Origin: JBDTMC01 sp039934475
GTDB lineage: Bacteria > Acidobacteriota > Terriglobia > Bryobacterales > Bryobacteraceae
Length of the DNA stretch: 13,542 bases
Reading direction: 5' to 3'
Assembly (NCBI GenBank): GCA_039934475.1
Contig: JBDTMC010000185.1
Span: forward strand, 1 to 13,542
Below are positions 1-6,198 of this stretch, piece by piece (position 1 is the first letter of the stretch; each line of letters starts with the position of its first letter). Position numbers and translations under genes: made by a program. The notes beneath the pieces were generated by a model. That model was not told the DNA's origin and made no database searches. It was given only the letters and a program-made list of their open reading frames with translations.

Positions 1-1157
1 TCGCGTGGCGCCTAAACTCCAGAACCGTGGTTCGCAGCGCCTTTGGCGTCTTCTTTGGACGGGATGAGAACATGGGCATCGGCCGCCGGCCCACGAACAA
101 CCCGCCGTATGTGGCCCTCAATACGTATGGTCCCGACCCGAACTATGCACCCATCGCGCTGGCAATCGGCTTTCCCGACGATGCGCTGGATCTCGATAAG
201 TTAAGCGCTCCGGCCGTTGTCAGTTTCCTGCGCCACGCTCCCACTCCCTACGTACAACAGTGGAACTTCAATCTTCAGCGCGAACTGCCGGGCGGTCTTG
301 TGCTTCAACTCGCCTATATCGGTTCCAGCGCCCATGCGCTGTACTCTCCCGATCAGATTAATTCGCCGCAGCCAGGGTCGGGAGCGATCCAGCCTCGGCG
401 CCCGTTCCCTCAGTTTGGCGCGCTTACCTGGTACGTGCCTCTCGTCAGTTCCAACTACAGTTCCTTTCAGGCGACGGCGGAGCGCCGGTTTGCCCGCGGT
501 TTCGGTCTGCTCGCCGCCTATACCTGGGCGCATTCCATTGACAACGGCGCCAGCAACGCCGACAGGGATGATTGGGCCCCGCAGAACCCGGCTGACTACC
601 GCGCCGAAAGGGGCTCGTCTAACTTCGACATTCGCCACCGCTTCAGCCTGAGTTCGGTCTGGCAGTTGCCGTTTGGCAAGAGTCGCCGTTTTCTGGGTAC
701 CGGCCCAGCGGCCGCCATTGCCGGCGGTTGGCAGTTGAGCGGCATCGTGAGCGCACAAACGGGTCTGCCCTTTACACCACGGCTTCCTACCGATACGGCA
801 GGCACCGGAACCCCAATCCGCCCGAACCGGATCCAGTCGGGCGTCGCGGCCACTCCGACGGTTCAATCCTGGTTCGACACGTCGGCGTTTGTTTCGCCTC
901 CTCCTTACGCATATGGCAACTCCGGCCGCAACATCTTGAGCGGTCCCGGCTTCCGAAACGTGGATCTGGGTCTATCAAGACTCTTCCGGCTCGGTGAACG
1001 TGTTCGTCTCGAGTTCCGTGCCGAAGCGTTCAATCTGTTTAATACACCCCAGCTTGGATCTCCGAACCCTGTTCTCACCTTTAACACCACAGGCGCGATT
1101 TCCACCGTGACCAATCCCCAACGCGAAATCCAACTCGCGCTGCGTCTGCGATTTTAA
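1..1157 (+). CDS. Oar-like TonB-dependent outer-membrane protein, C-terminal part (5' end outside window)
   Basis: The reading frame is open from the first complete codon at base 3, so the GTG at 27 is an internal valine and the gene begins outside the window. About 385 C-terminal residues are visible. They show the late beta-barrel pattern of the Oar/carboxypeptidase-regulatory-like TonB-dependent proteins of Acidobacteria: alternating aromatic and polar strands, a segment reading VVRSAFGVFFGRDENMG near the left edge, AAYTWAHSIDNG, HRFSLSSVWQLPFG, then LEFRAEAFNLFNTPQLGSPN and a terminal strand ending in LRLRF, the usual aromatic C-terminal signal for barrel insertion. Family knowledge says such proteins sit in the outer membrane and import large substrates or act in surface adhesion; the plug and the N-terminal carboxypeptidase-like domain would be upstream and cannot be seen. 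The substrate is unknown. No clear terminator follows it. Confidence 0.88.
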   Translation, partial: AWRLNSRTVVRSAFGVFFGRDENMGIGRRPTNNPPYVALNTYGPDPNYAPIALAIGFPDDALDLDKLSAPAVVSFLRHAPTPYVQQWNFNLQRELPGGLVLQLAYIGSSAHALYSPDQINSPQPGSGAIQPRRPFPQFGALTWYVPLVSSNYSSFQATAERRFARGFGLLAAYTWAHSIDNGASNADRDDWAPQNPADYRAERGSSNFDIRHRFSLSSVWQLPFGKSRRFLGTGPAAAIAGGWQLSGIVSAQTGLPFTPRLPTDTAGTGTPIRPNRIQSGVAATPTVQSWFDTSAFVSPPPYAYGNSGRNILSGPGFRNVDLGLSRLFRLGERVRLEFRAEAFNLFNTPQLGSPNPVLTFNTTGAISTVTNPQREIQLALRLRF

Positions 1158-1202
1158 GGAACCAGCGCTAATCTTCCGGCAACATTGTGCCGATGAAGGG
1201 TT

Positions 1203-2072
1203 GTGATCACGAGGAGGCCTCCTGATATTTCCTACCGGGCCCATGCCTTGCAGTGCCTGGATCAGTTGCCGCCTTTTTCGCTGGTGTTGAACAAACTGAT
1301 TGCCAGCCTGGCCCGCGAAGACGTTTCGTATGCGTTACTTTCCGCACTTATCGAACAAGATGCGGTGTTGTCAGCGAACCTCCTCCGACTGGTGAACTCG
1401 GCTGCTTATGGGCGCCGTGGGACGGTCAGTTCGGTTCGGCACGCGGTCTCATTGATCGGCCTGCACAAGCTGCGAAACGCCGCCATGAGCATCTCTGTAT
1501 CCAGGCTGTGGGCAAAAGTGCAGACACCGGAGGGTTGGTCCGCCGTGCGGTTTAACCAACATTGCGCCGCCACTGCTATACTTGCCGACCTGCTGGCTCA
1601 GGAAGTGCCGGTGGAGTATCCCGAGGGCGCCTTTGCTGCCGGCTTGTTGCATGATTTGGGGCGGCTGCTGATTGCCATCGCTTTGCCTGAGGAACATCGC
1701 GAAATCGGCGTCATGATGAAAGCTAATTCGGCAGCAGCTTGCGATTGTGAAAGTGTACTGATTCAGGTCACACATGCCGAGTTGTCCTTCGCGGCACTGG
1801 AGAAATGGAATTTGCCGCCCGCCATCGCGCACGCCGTAAGAATGCATCATGCCCCTCAACAGTCGGGTCCGTCGGATATACTACCCCTCTGCGCTGTCCT
1901 GAACGTGGCCGATACGTGCGCCCATCAGTTGGGTATTGCCATTGATCACGGCGAGCCGAATGTCGACGCGGCCTTGGCGGCCTTGGCGACTTTCGGTCTG
2001 CCCGCCGAGCGAAGTGCCTCTACGCTGGAGAACTTTCGGATCGATTTTGAAGCGCTTCGTTCCGCAGTCTAA
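1203..2072 (+). CDS. HDOD-domain signalling protein
   Basis: The 289-residue protein is nearly all one HDOD domain (an HD-like fold without full phosphohydrolase chemistry). Visible marks are LLRLVNSAAYG (about 61-70), GLLHDLGRLL (148-156, with the HD pair at 150-151), THAELSFAALEKWNLP (190-205) and AVRMHHAP (211-218), which match the usual HDOD pattern in order and spacing. There is no signal peptide or membrane segment, so it should be cytoplasmic. HDOD proteins usually act as adaptors in signalling, sometimes linked to second messengers or stress control; no partner domain is fused here, so the exact role is open. The start is uncertain: GTG 1203 has only GAAGGG two bases before it, whereas a strong GAGGAGG lies inside the reading frame at 1211-1217. 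The stop overlaps the stop of the convergent CBM9-like gene by four bases. Confidence 0.88.
   Translation: MITRRPPDISYRAHALQCLDQLPPFSLVLNKLIASLAREDVSYALLSALIEQDAVLSANLLRLVNSAAYGRRGTVSSVRHAVSLIGLHKLRNAAMSISVSRLWAKVQTPEGWSAVRFNQHCAATAILADLLAQEVPVEYPEGAFAAGLLHDLGRLLIAIALPEEHREIGVMMKANSAAACDCESVLIQVTHAELSFAALEKWNLPPAIAHAVRMHHAPQQSGPSDILPLCAVLNVADTCAHQLGIAIDHGEPNVDAALAALATFGLPAERSASTLENFRIDFEALRSAV
1211..1223 (+). promoter_or_regulatory. Strong Shine-Dalgarno-like GAGGAGG embedded in a 12-bp palindrome
   Basis: GAGGAGG at 1211-1217 is the best ribosome-binding sequence near the HDOD gene, yet it lies after the GTG at 1203. The first codon at proper spacing (nine bases) in the same frame is ATT at 1227; TTG at 1248 is too distant. 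AGGAGGCCTCCT (1212-1223) is a perfect palindrome, so the site carries its own complement. It may decide the true start, or it may be chance. Confidence 0.4.
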
Positions 2073-2737
2073 CGAAACGTCAGACGTCCGAACCGGGCCG
2101 GGTTGTGTGGGTTAGGTTCTGCCTGAAGGGTGTCTGACCAAACACTCAGTCGCCGGTTGGGTTCAGTGCCATCCCAGCGGTTCAGATTAGCCGTCCACGT
2201 GTCGCCTGGTTTGGGTGGCATTTTGCCGCCGATCTCTTCGAAATTGTGCCACGGAATGGCAACCTCCAGGCTCCAGCCCTTCGGTGTCACTGACGTCGCC
2301 AGCTTCACGCCCGTGAAATCGTACCGTTGCAGCAGCATATGAGGCCAGATGAAGGCATAGTCGTACAACACGGCATGAGCGTTCATTTCCAAACCGTAGT
2401 AAAAGTTCTGTGCCGGTTTTGGATTAACGAATAGTTCCACAGCGTCGTCTCGATAGGTTGGGTCGTCATGGTTGTGAAACTGGACTGTGATGTCGGTGTC
2501 GTCGCACTGATAAGCGACGTACAGGTAGTCACCGTCCCACAATAGCCGGACCACCGTCTTCTGCTTGGCGCCGGTTTGCTGTGTCCAGGGGAACTGCAGC
2601 GTCACTGGCTCGGCGGTCTGCCAGACTGCTTCGTCAATCTTGCCATCGATCACGACGGGCTTCGTCGCGCGCTGTACGTGCGTCTGGGGAATTGGCGGGA
2701 CTGCAGGCTGAAGGAGAAGGAGCGCGAGTAAATACAT
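2069..2737 (-). CDS. Secreted CBM9-like (carbohydrate-binding family 9-like) protein
   Basis: This 222-residue protein starts with a short hydrophobic leader (residues 2-10, then a proline-rich stretch) that looks like a signal peptide, though its n-region has no positive charge. The rest is one DOMON-type CBM9-like beta-sandwich: VIDGKIDEAVW (29-39), LYVAYQCDDTDI (72-83), DDAVELFVNP (97-106), YGLEMNAHAVLYD (114-126), WSLEVAIPWHNF (155-166) and the closing HNPARFGRLTF (211-221). Such domains bind sugars or sit in proteins of unknown activity; no catalytic domain is attached, so the ligand is not known. ATG 2737 is preceded by GAGAGG at good spacing. It lies 25 bp after the response regulator on the same strand and is probably the last gene of that operon. 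Its TAG overlaps the TAA of the HDOD gene on the other strand. Confidence 0.85.
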   Translation of the reverse strand: MYLLALLLLQPAVPPIPQTHVQRATKPVVIDGKIDEAVWQTAEPVTLQFPWTQQTGAKQKTVVRLLWDGDYLYVAYQCDDTDITVQFHNHDDPTYRDDAVELFVNPKPAQNFYYGLEMNAHAVLYDYAFIWPHMLLQRYDFTGVKLATSVTPKGWSLEVAIPWHNFEEIGGKMPPKPGDTWTANLNRWDGTEPNRRLSVWSDTLQAEPNPHNPARFGRLTFR

Positions 2738-2762
2738 GGATGTAATCCTCTCAATCCTACTC

Positions 2763-3227
2763 TTATTCGTACTCCGGTTCTGGAAGGTTCAGCGGCTGCG
2801 GAACCTGTTCCAGAAGCACCCCCTTCAGAGTTTTCCCAATAGCCATGTATAGTTCCAGATCCGGGGGTTTCACGATGAGCAGCCGGACATGAAATTTCTC
2901 CACGCGCGCCTTCTCCCGTGGGGACGACGAGGAACTCAACACGACCACGGGCACCGCCGAAAACAATTCATTCGCCCGCATCGCCTCCAGGATTTCCAGA
3001 CCGTCGTTCTTTGGCAGGTTGAGGTCAAGCACCGCCAGATCGGGAACGGAAAGGCCTTCATACTTCCCCCGCTGATTGGCGAAATCCAAGGCCTCGCGTC
3101 CATCGCTCGCAATCGTTAAGATGCAATCCACCTCTGCCAGTTCCAGGGCAACTCTCAGAAGGTGAATGTCACCCGGGTTATCTTCGACAACAAAGATATG
3201 GAACTGCCGCCCACGTTCGCTATTCAT
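2763..3227 (-). CDS. Single-domain response regulator (CheY-like, Rcp1 type)
   Basis: The 154-residue protein is a lone receiver domain with no output domain. The acidic pair E15-D16 (VVEDNPGD), the phospho-acceptor D68 (LAVLDLNLPKNDG), the switch serine at S98 (VVVLSSSS) and K120 (IVKPP) are all present, so it should be phosphorylated normally. The sequence around these sites resembles the Rcp1-type regulators that pair with phytochrome-like and PAS kinases. The start ATG overlaps the kinase stop as ATGA, which points to translational coupling, and AAGGA six bases upstream gives a good ribosome-binding site. The cognate kinase is almost certainly the preceding gene. As there is no DNA-binding or enzymatic domain, output must be through protein contact or further phosphotransfer; the target is not visible here. 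Confidence 0.93.
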   Translation of the reverse strand: MNSERGRQFHIFVVEDNPGDIHLLRVALELAEVDCILTIASDGREALDFANQRGKYEGLSVPDLAVLDLNLPKNDGLEILEAMRANELFSAVPVVVLSSSSSPREKARVEKFHVRLLIVKPPDLELYMAIGKTLKGVLLEQVPQPLNLPEPEYE

Positions 3228-5455
3228 GATTTGTCCTTCCCGGGGAGGATCTTGCCCGGAAGTGTGAAATGGAACGTCGCTCCACGGCCGGCTTCGGACT
3301 CAACCCAGATTCGTCCGCCATATCTCTCAATCACCCGTAGGCAGATCGCCAGGCCAATGCCGGTGCCGGGGATGTTTGGGCCATGTAACCGTTTGAATGG
3401 CGCGAAGATCTTCTCTTGATACTCCGGTTCGATACCGATGCCGTTGTCTGCCACCGAGAATTGTACGTGATGGGCCGACTCTTCCACACGAATCTGAATT
3501 TGCGGCGCGTCTGCGCCGCGGTATTTAATCGCATTCTCAATCAAATTCTGGAACAAGGGGATGAAATGCACCTCGTCTGCCTTCAAAAACGGCAGGGGGA
3601 CGCTGCTCACTCGGGCGCCGCTATCGTCAATCGACGCTCTCAGATTCTCTTTCACCTTCTCCAAAACCACATTAAGGTCGATCGTCGAGACGGGGTCTTC
3701 ACGGTTGGCGCCGATCTCCGCATACGCCAGCAGATCCGCCAGCAATTCCCGCATTCGCCTGGTACCTCCCGTTATGTAGTCGACGAACATACCGGTATCG
3801 CCGTCAACCTTGCCCGCGCAGGCTCTAATCAGGAGCTGCGAATACACCGAAATCATGCGCAGCGGCTCCTGCAGATCATGGCTCGCCACGAAAGCGAATC
3901 GTTCCAAATCCTCGTTTGACCGTCGCAGCGCCGCATTTAACTGTGCCAACCGCTCTGAGGCCATCACTTGTTCGGTGATGTCCCGTGCAATTTTCGACGC
4001 TCCTACAACCCGCCCGAGTTCGTCAAGAAGCGGCGAAACCGTCACCGAGACGTGAATCGGCTGACCGTTCTTAGTGCGTCGCACCGCTTGATACTGGTCA
4101 ATCCTCTCACCACGTTTGATGCGTTCCAACACGCCCGGCATCTCATCACCAGATTCGGAATCGGCGATCAGCAGCGTGGAACGCCCAATCGCTTCATCGC
4201 TCGAATAGCCGAACGTTTTCTCCGCGCCTTTGTTCCAGGTGGTAAAGATACAATCCAGATCATGCCCCACAATCGCGTCGTCCGAGGACTCCACGATTGA
4301 GGCTAGCAGCCGTGTCGTCTGTTCGGCGCGCCGGCTTTGGGTGACATCCCTGAACACCAGCACCGTTCCTCGAGTGGCCCCCGTCGAGTCGCGTATCGGC
4401 GCGCCGCTATCGTCGATCGGGATCTCCGCGCCGCTCCGGGCCATGAGCAGAGTGTGGTTTGCCATGCCAACGATCGTGCCCTCGCGTAACACCTTCGCCA
4501 CGGGACTCTCCACCTTTTCCCTGGTCAGCTCGTTCACAATACGAAACACTTCATCCAGATGCTTGCCTACGATTTCAGCTTCCGGCCACCCCAGTAGCGC
4601 TTGCGCCACCGGATTGGCAAAAACAACGCGCCCTTCCGTGTCGGTAGAGATCACCGCATCGCCAATACTCGCCAGAGTGGTTGCCAGGAACTCGCGGGCA
4701 TTCTCGGCTGACGCGAGCGCATTCTCCCGGCCAACCAGCGCCTTTCTCAAATCCGTGTCCCGAGTTTGGATGCCCGCGAGCATTTCATTGATCGCATCAG
4801 TGAGGACGCCGGTTTCATCGCCTGAAAGCCGTCGGGCGCGAATGCCATAGTTTTTCGTTTTCGACACTGCGGTCACCGCTTGCGCTAATTCCAGAATCGG
4901 CGCTGCCACGAGGGCCCGAAGTCCTGCCGACACCCAAAATGCAAACACACTCGAGATCAACAGGACTATGAGGACGGTTGTGCCAAATACCCGCACCCGC
5001 TGGCCCACTTCATCCAGATCGTAGAGCAACACAACCGTGCCGATGGAGCGGCTCTGCAGCATGATGGGTTGTGAAACTACTAACCCCTCGGGCGTGGATC
5101 GAATCCCAGCCTCTGGGCCGGGCGACGGACAGCCGGTCGGCGCGCCTGGGCGCGCATAGCTGGCCAGTGTCACTTCGTTGGCTCCCCGGACACAGGCCGA
5201 CACCACGTGCGTCCTCGATCTCAGCGATGCCAATACCTCGTTGGCCGACTGCGGATCGTCAAAGGCGATCGAAGCGTTGCTGTTATCGGCAAGAATATTA
5301 GCGAGCGCGGAGAGATCACGGTTCAGGTAACTTCGAAACAAAAAAGAATCGGCCGCGACTACTCCAGCGCCAGACAGCAAAAGGCTCACCGCTACGGTTA
5401 CCAGGATGGTGACCGTCAGCTTCTGCTTAATCGGGATATCTCTGAAATGATTCAT
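3224..5455 (-). CDS. Membrane sensor histidine kinase, CHASE8-HAMP-PAS-PAS-HisKA-HATPase
   Basis: The 743-residue protein reads in order: membrane helix about 13-36; periplasmic domain about 37-155 whose pattern (DLSALANILADNSNASIAF, then ANEVLASLRS) is that of CHASE8, the sensor domain of YfiN/DgcN; membrane helix about 157-178; HAMP about 180-235; first PAS about 255-372; second PAS/PAC about 382-495; dimerisation domain with phospho-acceptor H526 in ASHDLQEPLR; ATPase domain with N637 and N641 in the N box, DNGIGI (670-675) and GTGIGLA (697-703). All kinase boxes are intact, so it should be active. Two periplasmic cysteines (C88, C109) could form a disulfide. It starts 8 bp after the YfiR-family gene and overlaps the response regulator, so the three probably form one signalling unit. 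In Pseudomonas, YfiR binds the CHASE8 protein YfiN; by analogy this kinase may be held by the neighbouring YfiR protein. That link is inference. Confidence 0.93.
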   Translation of the reverse strand: MNHFRDIPIKQKLTVTILVTVAVSLLLSGAGVVAADSFLFRSYLNRDLSALANILADNSNASIAFDDPQSANEVLASLRSRTHVVSACVRGANEVTLASYARPGAPTGCPSPGPEAGIRSTPEGLVVSQPIMLQSRSIGTVVLLYDLDEVGQRVRVFGTTVLIVLLISSVFAFWVSAGLRALVAAPILELAQAVTAVSKTKNYGIRARRLSGDETGVLTDAINEMLAGIQTRDTDLRKALVGRENALASAENAREFLATTLASIGDAVISTDTEGRVVFANPVAQALLGWPEAEIVGKHLDEVFRIVNELTREKVESPVAKVLREGTIVGMANHTLLMARSGAEIPIDDSGAPIRDSTGATRGTVLVFRDVTQSRRAEQTTRLLASIVESSDDAIVGHDLDCIFTTWNKGAEKTFGYSSDEAIGRSTLLIADSESGDEMPGVLERIKRGERIDQYQAVRRTKNGQPIHVSVTVSPLLDELGRVVGASKIARDITEQVMASERLAQLNAALRRSNEDLERFAFVASHDLQEPLRMISVYSQLLIRACAGKVDGDTGMFVDYITGGTRRMRELLADLLAYAEIGANREDPVSTIDLNVVLEKVKENLRASIDDSGARVSSVPLPFLKADEVHFIPLFQNLIENAIKYRGADAPQIQIRVEESAHHVQFSVADNGIGIEPEYQEKIFAPFKRLHGPNIPGTGIGLAICLRVIERYGGRIWVESEAGRGATFHFTLPGKILPGKDKS

Positions 5456-5463
5456 CGCTGGAC

Positions 5464-6120
5464 TTACTGCTCCAAAGGCTTACCGTGAACCTGCCTCGCT
5501 ACTTTCAACAATTTCGAACTCAGTTTAAGACCGGCCGTTTCGGCGACGGTTTGATTGATGTCGAATCGCACACGGCCGCCCTCAATAAGGAAGTAAATCA
5601 TTCCGCCGCCGCGAATAAACGCCTCGTCTTCGCTCACCGTAAGAACGTTTGGGCCTACCGTCGCGAGGGTTTTGGCGACGTCCTCCGGTTTGCCGACGAA
5701 TAGGACCTGACACGCTTTCAAAGGCGGCGCGCTCTGGATGCGCTCTACAACCACCCGGCGAGAATTCACCACTTCTCCTTCCAGAGTCTGGTCCAGGATG
5801 TGGCCGAATGGGTCAGTGCCCAGAATGCAGATCGAAAGCGGCGATTTCGCATCGCCAAACGCCACTTCTGGCCACTCTGTGAACTTGGTGAAATTCAACA
5901 GGAACGCCGCTTTCACACGGTATTCCAGGGTTTGGTCTTTTGGCTCTCCGGCTTCGCCGCACCGCAGCTCACCTTGCCCAATCAGGAGTGCCGCCAGTAT
6001 CGTGCCAATGGACAGGAATCGGCGCAACGCTACACCCGGCACGATGCGGGTCCGCTGCCCGATGCACCCGATTAGTTCCAATGGCTGTTGCGCCAAGCCC
6101 ATAGTCCGTTTCAATGACAC
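5464..6120 (-). CDS. YfiR-family (DUF4154) periplasmic protein
   Basis: The mature part matches the YfiR/DUF4154 pattern: EYRVKAAFLLNFTKFTEWP (66-84), SICILGTDPFG (96-106), CQVLFVG (137-143), VLTVSEDEAF (159-168), GGMIYFLIEGGRVRFDIN (172-189) and AGLKLSSKLLKVA (196-208). In Pseudomonas aeruginosa YfiR is a periplasmic repressor of the cyclase YfiN. C98 and C137 here are 39 residues apart, the same separation I recall for the C71-C110 disulfide of that protein; a counterpart of its second disulfide is not seen. A hydrophobic leader follows two arginines (33-50), so export is expected. The 218-residue length from GTG 6120 leaves an unusually long n-region and no clear ribosome-binding site; the true start may be a downstream ATG, GTG or TTG between codons 7 and 32. 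It sits between a TonB receptor and a CHASE8 kinase. Confidence 0.9.
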   Translation of the reverse strand: MSLKRTMGLAQQPLELIGCIGQRTRIVPGVALRRFLSIGTILAALLIGQGELRCGEAGEPKDQTLEYRVKAAFLLNFTKFTEWPEVAFGDAKSPLSICILGTDPFGHILDQTLEGEVVNSRRVVVERIQSAPPLKACQVLFVGKPEDVAKTLATVGPNVLTVSEDEAFIRGGGMIYFLIEGGRVRFDINQTVAETAGLKLSSKLLKVARQVHGKPLEQ

Positions 6121-6126
6121 GTGAGT

Positions 6127-6148
6127 GAAGGCATTTACCCCTGCCTTC
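6127..6148 (-). other. Hairpin between receptor and yfiR-like gene
   Basis: GAAGGCA and TGCCTTC form a perfect 7-bp inverted repeat (6127-6133 with 6142-6148) with an 8-base loop. On the coding (minus) strand the loop exposes AGGGG. It ends 7 bp upstream of the furthest yfiR-like start. There is no T-tract on the minus strand, so it is not a classical terminator; it could tune expression between the two genes or stabilise a processed end. Confidence 0.45.
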
Positions 6149-6198
6149 GTGCGTAGCCCTCAGCCTTCTCGTTCTTGGGGCGGGGAATCGAATCTAAC

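Noticed and set aside
201..866. Long minus-strand open frame of 221 codons inside the Oar-like gene
   Set aside because: It is rich in Arg, Gly and Ala without domain pattern and lies opposite a clear beta-barrel coding frame; it is a GC-rich shadow.
1177..1192. CGGCA/TGCCG inverted repeat after the Oar-like gene as terminator
   Set aside because: The stem has only five pairs and no T-tract follows; it is too weak to call.
3224..5455. Kinase as a diguanylate cyclase of YfiN type
   Set aside because: The periplasmic part resembles YfiN, but the C-terminal half shows H, N, G1 and G2 boxes of a histidine kinase and no GGDEF motif.
5464..6120. YfiR-family protein as a lipoprotein through C54
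   Set aside because: The residues before the cysteine (ELR) do not fit a lipobox.
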